Below, in pieces: positions 17,154 to 25,837 of a DNA stretch of 64,000 bases. The stretch is from Ewingella allii. Lineage in GTDB: Bacteria > Pseudomonadota > Gammaproteobacteria > Enterobacterales > Enterobacteriaceae. Each line of letters begins with the position of its first letter. Within the stretch, counting starts at the first letter, position 1. The position numbers were made by a program, and so were the translations under genes. The notes under the pieces are model-generated. The model was not told the DNA's origin, did not search any database, and saw only the letters and a program-made list of their open reading frames with translations. The DNA lies in assembly GCF_044430645.1 (NCBI RefSeq), contig NZ_JAWUDN010000001.1, forward strand, positions 1,116,001 to 1,180,000, in the 5' to 3' direction.

Positions 17154-18104
17154 ATGACCATAATGAAATCATTGGGAAAATTGCTGGTTGCCACCACCCT
17201 GATGGGCAGCGTAAATCTGGCGTGGGCCGATCAAGTGACGCTGCGCGTCGCCGACCAGAAAGGCAATATGCGCGCCCAGCTGGAAGCTGCGGGAAAACTG
17301 GATAACCTGCCGTACAAAATCGAATGGTCGGAATTCCCCGCCGCCGCGCCTCTCGCCGAAGCGCTCAACGCGCAGGCCGTGGACGTAGGGATCATTGGCG
17401 ACGCGCCGCTGCTGTTTGCCGAAGCCGCCGGGGCGCAGGTGAAAGCCATTGCGGTGGATAAATCAGACGCCTACGGCACGGCGCTGCTGGTCAAGCCTGA
17501 CAGCCTAATCAAAACAGCGGCGGATTTAAAAGGTAAAAGCATCGCCACTAACCGTGGTTCTATTGGTCACTTCGTGGCGCTGAAGGCATTGGCCTCGGCC
17601 GGGCTTTCCGCCAAAGATGTTACCTTCCGCTTCTTACCGCCGAGCGACGCCAAGCTGGCGCTGACGCAGGGTTCAGTAGATGTTTGGGCGACGTGGGAAC
17701 CTTACACCGCCTTCGCCGAAACGCAGGATCATCTGCGGGTAGTGGTGAATGGGCGCGGACTGTGGTCTGGCAACAGCTTCCTGGCCGCCACCGATTCAGC
17801 GCTGAAAGATAACGCCAAGCGCCAAGCCATTACTGACTACTTGCAGCGCCTTAGCGATTCGCAAGTGTGGGCCTATCAGCATCTGGATGAGTACAGCCAG
17901 CAGTTGGCAAAAATCATCGGCTTCCCGCTGCCTGCGGCTCGTCTCTCCTTCGAACGCCGTAAATCTTACTGGCAATCCATCGATGAAGAGACTCAAACCC
18001 AGCAGCAACAAACCGCTGATTTCTACCATGATCAGGGCTTACTGCCGGTCAAGCTGGAGGTGAAGAACACCTTCGACGAAAGCTTTAAGGTCAAACAGCC
18101 TTAA
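17154..18104 (+). CDS. SsuA-like aliphatic sulfonate-binding protein
   Basis: A periplasmic binding protein (316 aa from ATG 17154; an in-frame ATG at 17163 is equally possible). The signal peptide ends near ...NLAWA before DQVTLRV. Family marks are PYKIEWSEFPAAAPLAEALN, VDVGIIGDAPLLFAEAAG and DVWATWEPYTAFAE, as in SsuA and TauA relatives. It abuts the SsuD-like gene, so uptake and cleavage of the same sulfonate are likely. No SsuB/SsuC-type ATPase or permease follows; the next gene is convergent and starts right at this stop. It must borrow a transporter encoded elsewhere. Confidence 0.85.
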   Translation: MTIMKSLGKLLVATTLMGSVNLAWADQVTLRVADQKGNMRAQLEAAGKLDNLPYKIEWSEFPAAAPLAEALNAQAVDVGIIGDAPLLFAEAAGAQVKAIAVDKSDAYGTALLVKPDSLIKTAADLKGKSIATNRGSIGHFVALKALASAGLSAKDVTFRFLPPSDAKLALTQGSVDVWATWEPYTAFAETQDHLRVVVNGRGLWSGNSFLAATDSALKDNAKRQAITDYLQRLSDSQVWAYQHLDEYSQQLAKIIGFPLPAARLSFERRKSYWQSIDEETQTQQQQTADFYHDQGLLPVKLEVKNTFDESFKVKQP

Positions 18105-19595
18105 TCACTGCCCTTCCCGCTGCGCTGCGCCCACTGGGCGTTCTCCCGCCGGAATTAATCTTCCGGCGGCGAGCGCAAACACCGAAATCACCGCCGCCAC
18201 GATAAACACCCAATGCAGCGACGCCGCCACGCTGTCGGTGATCATGCTGAGCTGGGCGGAGTCGATGTTGGCCCGCTGGCTTTTTTCCATCAACTGTTGC
18301 ACCGGATCGCTAATATTCGGCAGGCGTTTTTCCAGATTAAGGTTCAAGGTTGCGCCAAGCAGCGCCGTGCCAATGGCCGACCCGAGCATGCGGGTAAACA
18401 CCGTTGACGCCGTGGCAATGCCGCGGATCGCTGGCTCGGCGGCGTTTTGCACTGACACCAAAAACGTGGTGTTACACAGCCCCATCCCCGCGCCGATAGT
18501 TAAGGCTGCTAATCGCGCCCACCACAGGCCGGAAGATGGCGATAACAGCAGTAAAATCAGACTGCCGCTGACCAATAGCAGACCGCCGATCATCGCCGTA
18601 GCGCGGTATGACGTCGCGTGCATAATTCTGCCACTCAGCATACTGGCCAACGGCCAGCCGATAGACATCAGCGCCAGCGTGGTGCCCGCCTCTAATGGCG
18701 TTCCGCCCATCACCCCCTGCACGAAGGTCGGCAAAAAGGCGCTAATGCCCATCATGGTGGCACCAATCACCAGCCCGCCAATATTCCCGGCGATAATCAC
18801 TTTGCTCTGCCACAGGGCCAGCGGGAAAAGTGGCTCAGGAGCTTTGCGCTCTTGGCGAACCAGCAGCCAGCCGGTGAACAGCGCGAAGGCAACCAGCGCT
18901 AAGGCCCAGTAGCCAAAAGCCTCAGCTTGCAGCATGGCAAGTAACAGCGCGGCGACCGACAAGGTCAGATAAGTGGTTCCGGCCAAGTCCAGAATGTGCT
19001 GCTTGCGCTGGCTTTCCGCCGGTAAAAAGCGCCAGAGGATCGCCATGGCTAACAGCCCTAAAGGCACGTTGACCCAGAAAATGACCGCCCAGTGGAAATG
19101 CGAAACGATAAACGCGCCGAGCAGTGGACCGGCAATCGCTGAAACGCCCCACACGCTAGCAAGGTAGCCCTGCGCCTTGGCGCGCTCCTGCGGGCCATAT
19201 ACATTAGCAATCAGCGTGGTGGCAATCGGGGTGATCGCTCCGGCGCCCAGCCCCTGTAAGGCGCGGAAGCCAATCATCCACGGCAAAGACGGCGAGAAGC
19301 CACAGAGCACTGAGCCAATCAAAAACAGCGTAGTACCAATGAAAAACACCTTTCGGCAGCCGTATAAATCCGCCAGTCGGCCATAAATCGGCACGGTGAT
19401 CGCCTGAGTCAGCAGATAGACCGCAAACACCCAGCCGAGCAGTGAGAATCCCCCCAAATCGGCAATGATGGTGGGCATGGCGGTCGCCACAATGGTGGCT
19501 TCGACTGCCGCCATAAACATCGACAGCATGCAGGCGATAAGGATAAGGGGGCGGCGCTTGTGGCTGACTAAGGGGACGAAAGCAGTCTGATTCAT
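18105..19595 (-). CDS. MFS multidrug exporter, DHA2 (14-TM) type
   Basis: An inner-membrane proton antiporter (496 aa) with about 14 hydrophobic segments. Motif A appears as GRLADLYGCRKVF (about residues 72-84), the motif D-like region near the first helix as EATIVATAMPTI, and the motif C-like GxxxGPxxGG region as SAIAGPLLGAFI. DHA2 members export drugs, dyes or metabolites. The stop is directly adjacent to that of the convergent sulfonate-binding protein gene. It is not part of the sulfur operon by orientation. No regulator is adjacent and the substrate is unknown. Confidence 0.87.
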   Translation of the reverse strand: MNQTAFVPLVSHKRRPLILIACMLSMFMAAVEATIVATAMPTIIADLGGFSLLGWVFAVYLLTQAITVPIYGRLADLYGCRKVFFIGTTLFLIGSVLCGFSPSLPWMIGFRALQGLGAGAITPIATTLIANVYGPQERAKAQGYLASVWGVSAIAGPLLGAFIVSHFHWAVIFWVNVPLGLLAMAILWRFLPAESQRKQHILDLAGTTYLTLSVAALLLAMLQAEAFGYWALALVAFALFTGWLLVRQERKAPEPLFPLALWQSKVIIAGNIGGLVIGATMMGISAFLPTFVQGVMGGTPLEAGTTLALMSIGWPLASMLSGRIMHATSYRATAMIGGLLLVSGSLILLLLSPSSGLWWARLAALTIGAGMGLCNTTFLVSVQNAAEPAIRGIATASTVFTRMLGSAIGTALLGATLNLNLEKRLPNISDPVQQLMEKSQRANIDSAQLSMITDSVAASLHWVFIVAAVISVFALAAGRLIPAGERPVGAAQREGQ

Positions 19596-19694
19596 AGGCT
19601 TAATCTGTTGTTCTTATGTTTCAGTCGAGAATGAATTTTGCAGTATATCAGCGAGATTGCGGGAAGGTTTATCGGTCGCGTGCTAACGAAATTG

Positions 19695-19730
19695 AAAAAG
19701 CCCCGCCGGATGAGAGCCATCCGGCGGGGC
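19695..19730 (-). terminator. Intrinsic terminator of bioD2
   Basis: On the minus strand GCCCCGCCGGATG pairs with CATCCGGCGGGGC (19700-19730), a 13-bp GC-rich stem, followed by TTTTT (19699-19695). It lies about 28 bases after the bioD2 stop, which makes it a classical rho-independent terminator. Confidence 0.9.
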
Positions 19731-19757
19731 AAAAGTGGTCACTTTCACTGCAATGAA

Positions 19758-20444
19758 TCAGGCAGTCTTGCTATGACCAATAGGCAGCAGGGATAAATCG
19801 ATATATTTCGCCATATCGCGAGATTCAGCGCGCGGTAAATAGGGAATTTCCCCCAGCAGCGGCGCTGAAATATTATGGCTAATGGCATCAATTGTTTGCT
19901 GATAATGCGCAAGGCAAGGGTTAATACGATTGGCGACCCAGCCCGCTAACGATAACCCATCGGTATTAATAGCCTGAGCACTTAATAAGGCGTGGCTCAC
20001 GCAGCCCTCTTGAATACCCACGACTAAAATAACCGGAATATTTTCCAGACGAACCCAATCAGAATAAAAACGATCGGGGGTGATCAAGGTTCTCCAGCCA
20101 TCACAGCCTTCAACCACCACAATATCACCGCCCTGACGCATAAACTTCAGGCCAGAGGTCATTATTTCAAACACATTATCTGGCGTATTACTGGCATAAA
20201 TATCTTCATCTAACAGTGCCAGCGGCGTTATTTTGTCATAAGGGTAAGAAATAGAAGATGAATCTTGCAGTATCACGGCATCTTTATTTCGAATGCCATC
20301 TGCCAGTTCCTGACTCCCTGTCGCAATCGGTTTATAGCCCAATGCGCAGTGCCCCTGCGCGGCTAAAGCCTGTAGCAAAGCACGCGTCACGATGGTTTTA
20401 CCTACGCGAGCGTCCGTACCCGTGACGAAAAAGTGCGTTAACAT
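19758..20444 (-). CDS. bioD2: Dethiobiotin synthetase paralogue BioD2
   Basis: ATP-dependent carboxylase-type enzyme (228 aa) related to BioD, which closes the ureido ring of dethiobiotin. The P-loop GTDARVGKT is at residues 9-17. IQEGCVSHALLSAQAI and GWVANRINP match E. coli YnfK (BioD2). I chose the ATG at 20444 (GGAG 10 bases upstream) because the longer reading adds 22 residues before the conserved MLTHFFVTGTD start. It sits downstream of mlc with the same order as in E. coli (ynfK-mlc-ynfL-ynfM). The main BioD usually lies in the bio operon; the role of this second copy is unclear. Confidence 0.9.
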   Translation of the reverse strand: MLTHFFVTGTDARVGKTIVTRALLQALAAQGHCALGYKPIATGSQELADGIRNKDAVILQDSSSISYPYDKITPLALLDEDIYASNTPDNVFEIMTSGLKFMRQGGDIVVVEGCDGWRTLITPDRFYSDWVRLENIPVILVVGIQEGCVSHALLSAQAINTDGLSLAGWVANRINPCLAHYQQTIDAISHNISAPLLGEIPYLPRAESRDMAKYIDLSLLPIGHSKTA

Positions 20445-20650
20445 GGAATGTTGGCTCCAGGATCTTCCGTTTAACTGAGGATTTATCTCCGGCGAGTGCG
20501 CCTGAGACAATGTACAGGGGAAAGTCTAGGCGATACCAATCGATAACGATTTGCGTTAGCGCAATGTTTTGTCCACTGGCAAACAGAAGTTTGAATTTGG
20601 GATTTTTATTATATTGGCGGGAAACCAACAAGGTTAATTCATACCAATAA

Positions 20651-21871
20651 TTAACCTTGTAGCAGTTTAATTAACAGAGAGCCGTTATACAGCGCGTCTT
20701 TGACTAATGCCGCGCCCGGCATGGTGCCTTTGTTATAAAACTCAGTGGATTCGAGTTTTATATTTTCGCTATATGCCGGCAGAGACTGCTGTTGAATGCA
20801 GGACATTATTGCCGGATGGAGAATTTCTTTGGCGAAATTAAGCGGCGAGCCGATCAATATTTTCTCAGGATTAAACAAGTTAACCATGATGGCGAGGATC
20901 CGCCCTACGCTGTGGCCGACATTAATAATTACATCGCGGGCCAGCTGGTCGCCGCGATTTGCCGCGTCGCATACCGCCTCAATTGTCAGCGGAATGCCCT
21001 GCAGGCTGGAGTTGACCGCCTGAGTTAATCGCTGGCGAACCAACTCAAGAATATTATCAGTGCTGGCGACGGTTTCGAGACAGCCGTGATTGCCGCAATA
21101 GCAGCGCTTACCGTAAGGATCGACCTGCGTATGGCCCATTTCCACCACGCTGCTGCTGCCGCTGTGTAGCACGCGGCCGCCGGTGATCACCCCTGCGCCG
21201 ACATTGTGATCAATAACCACCTGAATCACGTTTTGACTGCCGCGGGATGCGCCATATAAGGCTTCGGCCATGGTCCAGGCGCCAATATCATGCTGCACGA
21301 AAACCGGCAGGCCGGTATGGGCTTCCAGCGCTGCGCCGAGCGGCATTTCATCGACGTCGGCGTAAAACGGCATGCGATGCACCACCCCTTCGCGGGCGTT
21401 AATCATCCCCGGTAAGGTAATCGCGATGGCGGTGAGGCGTTCGAGTTTGCGCTGATGGCGAATAAAGAACTGATCGATTTCAGCGACGATGCGCTCAAGC
21501 AGAGGCTTATCCGCGGCGGCGGGAAGAGGCAATTCCTCTTCTACTACCAGTTTACTGCTCAGATCACGCAGTCCGAGGGTGATGGCACCCAAGCTTATGC
21601 GCGCAGAAAGGTAGTGCCAGGCATTAGTATCGAGCACCAAACCGATGGCGGGACGCCCGCGACTGCCCGGCTCCTGAAACTCAGTTTCTTGCACCAAATG
21701 AGCTTGTAACAGTTCACGAACAATCTTGGTAATACTGGCGGGGGCAAGCTGCGCTTTTTTCGACAGCTCGATACGCGAAACGGGCCCAAACTGATCTATC
21801 AGCCGGTATACGGCACCGACGTTCGTTTGCTTTATTTGATCAATATGCCCAGGCTGCCCATCAGGGATCAC
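20651..21871 (-). CDS. mlc: Glucose-responsive transcriptional repressor Mlc
   Basis: ROK-family repressor (406 aa, the same length as E. coli Mlc) that represses ptsG, ptsHI, manXYZ and malT and is sequestered by unphosphorylated EIICB(Glc) at the membrane. It has an N-terminal winged helix (about residues 10-80, with GPVSRIELSKKAQLAPASIT), the ROK signature near residues 200-240, and the zinc site GHTQVDPYGKRCYCGNHGCLET with its His and three Cys ligands. It is part of the conserved bioD2-mlc-ynfL-ynfM block. The bioD2 gene lies about 200 bases downstream on the same strand. Confidence 0.95.
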   Translation of the reverse strand: MIPDGQPGHIDQIKQTNVGAVYRLIDQFGPVSRIELSKKAQLAPASITKIVRELLQAHLVQETEFQEPGSRGRPAIGLVLDTNAWHYLSARISLGAITLGLRDLSSKLVVEEELPLPAAADKPLLERIVAEIDQFFIRHQRKLERLTAIAITLPGMINAREGVVHRMPFYADVDEMPLGAALEAHTGLPVFVQHDIGAWTMAEALYGASRGSQNVIQVVIDHNVGAGVITGGRVLHSGSSSVVEMGHTQVDPYGKRCYCGNHGCLETVASTDNILELVRQRLTQAVNSSLQGIPLTIEAVCDAANRGDQLARDVIINVGHSVGRILAIMVNLFNPEKILIGSPLNFAKEILHPAIMSCIQQQSLPAYSENIKLESTEFYNKGTMPGAALVKDALYNGSLLIKLLQG

Positions 21872-22024
21872 AGAAAAAACTCCGTTATTTTTCGCGCTTC
21901 AAAATAAAGATTAATGGCTATGGTGGGGTTTTTGCTATATGTCGTCAACTATTTGATTCGTTATGTGATTTGGTGCACATATTGAATTAAAACCCTTTAA
22001 GAATTGACTGTAAAAACAGCGGTT

Positions 22025-22930
22025 TCACGGATTTTTATCCTGCATCATAAGTTTCATAAAAGCGGTCGCTGGCGCACTGAGCTCGCGATGACGGTGATTG
22101 ACCATCCAAACCTGCGTGTTTCCCTGCTGCTTGCCGAAACGCAAATAGCGCACGCCGTCCACCTGAATGCGCAAATAAGCCGCAGGTAAAATCGACACGC
22201 CCAGCCCCGCCGACACCAGACCAATAATGGTCAACGGCTCGCCCACTTCCTGAGTAATAAAGGGCGTGATGCCGTGGGAACCGAGCAAGGCGCGAATATC
22301 GTCATACATCGATGTTCCCGAATCCTTGGAGAAAAACACAAAGGGCTGGTCAGCCAGGTGCTGGAAAGTCAGCTCCCCTTCTGGAAGATTCACCAGCGGA
22401 TTGTCCTCATGCACCACGGCTACCAGCGACTCTGAGAGCAGCAGTTGGTGGTGCAAAACCTCCGGCAGTTGGCGATTACGCATGATCCCAAGGTCGATCC
22501 TTCCTTCTAATAATGGTTCGATTTGCTGGGTGCTGTTCATCTCTTCGATCCGAATGTTCACTTCGGGATATTGCAGGTGAAAGCGTTGAATGGTGCGCTG
22601 AACGCGGCGCAGAAACGGCGCGGAAGAGGTCAAGCCCAGACGCAAATTCCCGGCAATTCCCTGATGGATTTTTGAAGCTTGCAGCGACGCGTCGTTGACC
22701 CGGCTGATTATCTGCCGCGCCTCTTTCAGAAACGCCTCTCCGGCCTCGGTCAGGCTCACATTGCGATTATTACGGTTGAGCAGCTTGGCTCCAATGGCGG
22801 CTTCAAGCGCTTGTATCTGCTGGCTTAACGGCGGCTGGGAGATGTGCAATCTTTCCGCCGCACGACCAAAATGCAGCTCGTCGGCAACAGCAATAAAATA
22901 GCGCAAATGGCGAAGTTCAATGTTATTCAT
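22025..22930 (-). CDS. ynfL: LysR-type regulator YnfL
   Basis: A 301-aa LysR regulator. The winged helix occupies residues 1-65 (MNNIELRHLRYFIAVADELH, FGRAAERLHISQPPLSQQIQ), and the effector domain includes DLGIMRN and FFSKDSGTSMYDDIRALL. It is divergent from the MFS gene ynfM with 123 bases between them, the same arrangement as in E. coli, and it probably regulates that transporter. The AT-rich divergent region would hold its operator, but I could not pick out a clear T-N11-A site. The inducer is unknown. Confidence 0.88.
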   Translation of the reverse strand: MNNIELRHLRYFIAVADELHFGRAAERLHISQPPLSQQIQALEAAIGAKLLNRNNRNVSLTEAGEAFLKEARQIISRVNDASLQASKIHQGIAGNLRLGLTSSAPFLRRVQRTIQRFHLQYPEVNIRIEEMNSTQQIEPLLEGRIDLGIMRNRQLPEVLHHQLLLSESLVAVVHEDNPLVNLPEGELTFQHLADQPFVFFSKDSGTSMYDDIRALLGSHGITPFITQEVGEPLTIIGLVSAGLGVSILPAAYLRIQVDGVRYLRFGKQQGNTQVWMVNHRHRELSAPATAFMKLMMQDKNP

Positions 22931-23053
22931 AATTAGCCATTGAGAGGTTTAACGTCTTAATCAACAGAGATTAATATATTAGACAAAAGATGTCTCACTG
23001 ATAAAATTTTTACATCTTTTTTGTATTAATTTGGCTCTCGCTAAGGAAACCCA

Positions 23054-24358
23054 GTGAACATCGCAGGGCGAAAAACCGCCACTCCCAATGAAGATCGGCT
23101 CTCAATTAACGATGACGACTTAATGCCCGCCACGCCGACCACGCCTCTGAGCAAAACACCTTTTATTAAACGTGGCACGCCGCAGTTTATCCGCGTGACG
23201 CTGGCGCTGTTCTCCGCCGGTCTGGCAACTTTTGCCCTGCTCTACTGCGTTCAGCCGATTTTGCCCGTGTTATCGCAAGAGTTTGGCGTGTCACCGGCGG
23301 CCAGTAGCCTCTCTTTGTCAGCTTCAACCGGATTAATGGCCATTGGCCTGTTGTTCACTGGCCCGGTGTCTGACGCCGTGGGGCGTAAATCGGTGATGGT
23401 GGTGGCGCTGATGCTTGCCGCAGGATGTACCCTGATTTGTGCCTTTATGCAGAGCTGGAACGGCATCTTGGTGATGCGGGCACTAATTGGCCTCTCCCTC
23501 AGCGGCGTGGCCGCCGTCGCCATGACCTATTTAAGCGAAGAGATTCACCCGAGCGTGGTGGCCTTTTCGATGGGCCTGTATATCAGCGGTAACTCTATCG
23601 GCGGCATGAGTGGCCGACTGGTGACCGGCGTCTTGACCGATTTCTTCTCCTGGCGGGTGGCCGTCGCGGTGATTGGGGTGTTTGCGTTGTGCTCCGCCAT
23701 CATGTTCTGGCGCATTCTGCCCGCTTCGAAACACTTTAGAGCCAGTTCGCTGAAGCCCCGCAAACTGGTGATCAATTTCAAACTGCATTGGCGCGATAGC
23801 GGCCTGCCGCTGCTGTTCCTCGAAGGTTTTCTGATCATGGGTAGCTTCGTGACCATGTTTAACTACATTGGTTATCGCCTGCTCGGCACCCCTTATCATC
23901 TCAGTCAGGCCATAGTTGGCTTGCTGTCAGTGGTGTATTTGATGGGAACCTATAGCTCGCCGAAAGCGGGCGCGTTGACCGGGGTTTATGGTCGCGGCCC
24001 TGTCCTGCTAGGGTCAATTGGCCTGATGCTGGTCGGCATTCTGATCACCGCTTTGCCCGCTGTCTGGAGCATTTTTATCGGCATGGTGCTGTTCACCGGC
24101 GGGTTCTTCGCGGCCCACTCGGTTGCCAGTGGCTGGATCGGCCGCCGCGCGCGCCGCGCCAAAGGTCAGGCTTCATCACTCTATTTATTCTCCTACTACG
24201 CCGGTTCCAGCGTGGCCGGGACCTTGGGCGGATATTTCTGGCACAGCTTCGGCTGGAATGGCATCACCAGCTTCATCTGCCTGATGCTTGCCGTCGCCGT
24301 GCTGGTTGGCTACCGCCTGATGCATCTCGCCGAATCCCGACAAGTCGCCGTTAAGTAA
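23054..24358 (+). CDS. ynfM: MFS transporter YnfM
   Basis: A 12-TM inner-membrane transporter (434 aa; E. coli YnfM is 417 aa). The conserved stretches include FIKRGTPQFIRVTLALFSAG, YCVQPILPVLSQEFGV, motif A as GPVSDAVGRKSVMV, and ALIGLSLSGVAAVAMTYLSE. It starts with GTG at 23054 with AAGGAA 5 bases upstream. The N-terminal tail of about 45 residues before the first helix is longer than in E. coli. The family is annotated as sugar or drug efflux without a proven substrate. It is divergent from ynfL and followed by a strong terminator, so it is monocistronic. Confidence 0.92.
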   Translation: MNIAGRKTATPNEDRLSINDDDLMPATPTTPLSKTPFIKRGTPQFIRVTLALFSAGLATFALLYCVQPILPVLSQEFGVSPAASSLSLSASTGLMAIGLLFTGPVSDAVGRKSVMVVALMLAAGCTLICAFMQSWNGILVMRALIGLSLSGVAAVAMTYLSEEIHPSVVAFSMGLYISGNSIGGMSGRLVTGVLTDFFSWRVAVAVIGVFALCSAIMFWRILPASKHFRASSLKPRKLVINFKLHWRDSGLPLLFLEGFLIMGSFVTMFNYIGYRLLGTPYHLSQAIVGLLSVVYLMGTYSSPKAGALTGVYGRGPVLLGSIGLMLVGILITALPAVWSIFIGMVLFTGGFFAAHSVASGWIGRRARRAKGQASSLYLFSYYAGSSVAGTLGGYFWHSFGWNGITSFICLMLAVAVLVGYRLMHLAESRQVAVK

Positions 24359-24370
24359 CTTCCTCCATCT

Positions 24371-24393
24371 AAGGGCGTTCGCGCCCTTTTCTT
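24371..24393 (+). terminator. Terminator after ynfM
   Basis: AAGGGCG (24371-24377) pairs with CGCCCTT (24382-24388) over a TTCG tetraloop, followed by a T-rich run. It separates ynfM from tus. Confidence 0.85.
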
Positions 24394-24465
24394 TCTGCCT
24401 GACAAAATTTCCTCAACCTTAAAAACGTCTCAGAAGATGAGTTGTGCACCCTTTTACTTTTCGAC

Positions 24466-24493
24466 TATATTGTATGTTGTAACTAAATGGAGG
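24466..24493 (+). promoter_or_regulatory. Replication fork trap Ter site overlapping the tus promoter
   Basis: GTATGTTGTAACTAAA (24472-24487) is identical to the core of E. coli TerB. It overlaps a likely -10 (TATATT, 24466-24471; possible -35 TTGTGC at 24442-24447, 18-base spacer) and ends one base before the GGAGG of tus (24489-24493). Tus bound here would block tus transcription, as known in E. coli. By analogy with TerB, forks coming from lower coordinates, the same direction as tus transcription, meet the blocking face. Confidence 0.93.
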
Positions 24494-24497
24494 CAGT

Positions 24498-25451
24498 ATG
24501 GCGAATTACGACCTGATTGGGCGAATGAACAGTTGTTTCAATGAGTTAGAACTGGCACTTGGCGATCTCAGCCGTTTGTTAAAGCAGTTGGAGCTTTTAC
24601 AGGCGCGGGTATTCAGCCTGCCAGAGATCGCCAAAGGCGAGGAGCACAACCCTGCCGACCGAATTCAGGTGACGCCTTACGTCGGTGAAGCCGCGCAGCA
24701 GCTGGCGCTGCAGCATTTCCAGAATCTGTTTATTCACCATCAGGGGGAGAATGTTAGCAGTAAGTCCGCTGTCCGCCTGCCCGGCGTGCTGTGTTACGCC
24801 GTTGATGCTTCTGAACATCAGGCAGCCCTGCTGTTGATAGAGGAAGTGAATAAGCTGAAAGCCGAGCTGGAACACATTGTTACCGTGGAATCCGGTCTTG
24901 CCCGCGAGCAGCGTTTTGAATTTGTGCACACTCACCTGCGCGGTCTGATTACCTTGAATGCCTACCGCACCATTTCTTATTTGAATGACCCGGATTCAGT
25001 TCGCTTCGGTTGGGCGAATAAGCACATCATCAAGAATGTCAGCCGCGATGATGTTCTGGCCCAGTTAGACAAGAGCCTGAAAGCCGGTCGCTCTGTGCCG
25101 CCTTACAGCCGTGAGCAGTGGATGGATAACGTCACTCGTGAAATCAATGACGTAAAGCGCATTCCGGAACATGCTATTTTGAAGATTAAGCGCCCGGTAA
25201 AGGTCCAGCCCATCGCCCGTGTGTGGTATCGCAATAGCCAGAAGCAAGTTCAGCACCCTTGCCCACTGCCCCTCATAGCCCTCTGTTTGAAGTCACCCAA
25301 TGTGCAAGTGCCCAAGCTTGGCGAGCTGCATGATTACGATGTGAGTGCCGTGAAGCACAAATATAAGCCCGAAGCGCAGTCGCTGAACTTGTTAATAAAG
25401 CGGCTGCATTTATATACGGATTGGTCGGCTGATCAAGTTGTTGAGAGCTGA
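24498..25451 (+). CDS. tus: Replication terminus site-binding protein Tus
   Basis: Monomeric DNA-binding protein (317 aa; E. coli 309 aa) that locks onto Ter sites and stops replication forks from one side. Characteristic parts are the N-terminal MANYDLIGRMNSCFNELELA, the central HLRGLITLNAYRTISYLNDP, RFGWANKHIIKNVSRDDVL with the region that contacts the Ter strand, and the basic inter-domain strands RIPEHAILKIKRPVKVQPIARVWY. The gene starts 10 bases after a Ter site, which makes autoregulation near certain. Its neighbours ynfM and fumC match the E. coli terminus region. A repeat element follows directly and no clean terminator is seen. Confidence 0.96.
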   Translation: MANYDLIGRMNSCFNELELALGDLSRLLKQLELLQARVFSLPEIAKGEEHNPADRIQVTPYVGEAAQQLALQHFQNLFIHHQGENVSSKSAVRLPGVLCYAVDASEHQAALLLIEEVNKLKAELEHIVTVESGLAREQRFEFVHTHLRGLITLNAYRTISYLNDPDSVRFGWANKHIIKNVSRDDVLAQLDKSLKAGRSVPPYSREQWMDNVTREINDVKRIPEHAILKIKRPVKVQPIARVWYRNSQKQVQHPCPLPLIALCLKSPNVQVPKLGELHDYDVSAVKHKYKPEAQSLNLLIKRLHLYTDWSADQVVES

Positions 25452-25818
25452 GTTTGCTGCAATACCCCCCTTCCAGCCCTCTCCTTAAAAATGAGAGGGA
25501 GCAAAGTCAAACCCACTGAAAAGGCACGGTTGAGAAGCCTGTAAGTCGCGTTCAGAAGTGACGCCGAGCAAGAGGTGGAAAACCGCGTGTTATTTTACGC
25601 GGGTTGGAATCCCGCAGCGAGGGAACCGCCTAAGCGGCGGCACTTCGCGACGATCACTAAAGTGCCTGAAACACGTCCATTCCAACCCTGCGCAGCCTTG
25701 ATCTCACAAAAGAAAAAACGCAGGGTTCCAAGGGAGGCGCGTTTACGCCTCCCTTGGTCGGTGTGGGCCGACGCCCACGACCTTGAATTTGAAGTTGAAT
25801 TTAAAAAGGGGCTCCAAA
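25449..25818 (+). repeat. Modular intergenic repeat, locus B
   Basis: Forward copy between tus and fumC. In order: a leading hairpin CCCTCTC/GAGAGGG (25477-25483 with 25493-25499), the block ACTGAAAAGGCACGGTTG, GCGTTCAGAAGTGACGCC, a stem around CGCGT/ACGCG, the palindrome CCGCCTAAGCGGCGG, TGAAACACGTCCATTCCA, then the long stem CCAAGGGAGGCG/CGCCTCCCTTGG (25728-25739 with 25746-25757), the GTGGGC/GCCCAC hairpin and a GAATTT-type tail. No gene is supported between 25452 and 25837. Confidence 0.88.
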
Positions 25819-25837
25819 ACTGCCCCAAGTTTACAAC

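Noticed and set aside
1..24465. A dif recombination site on the low-coordinate side of tus
   Set aside because: I looked for a dif-like TAATGTATATTATG core by eye and found none in the window.
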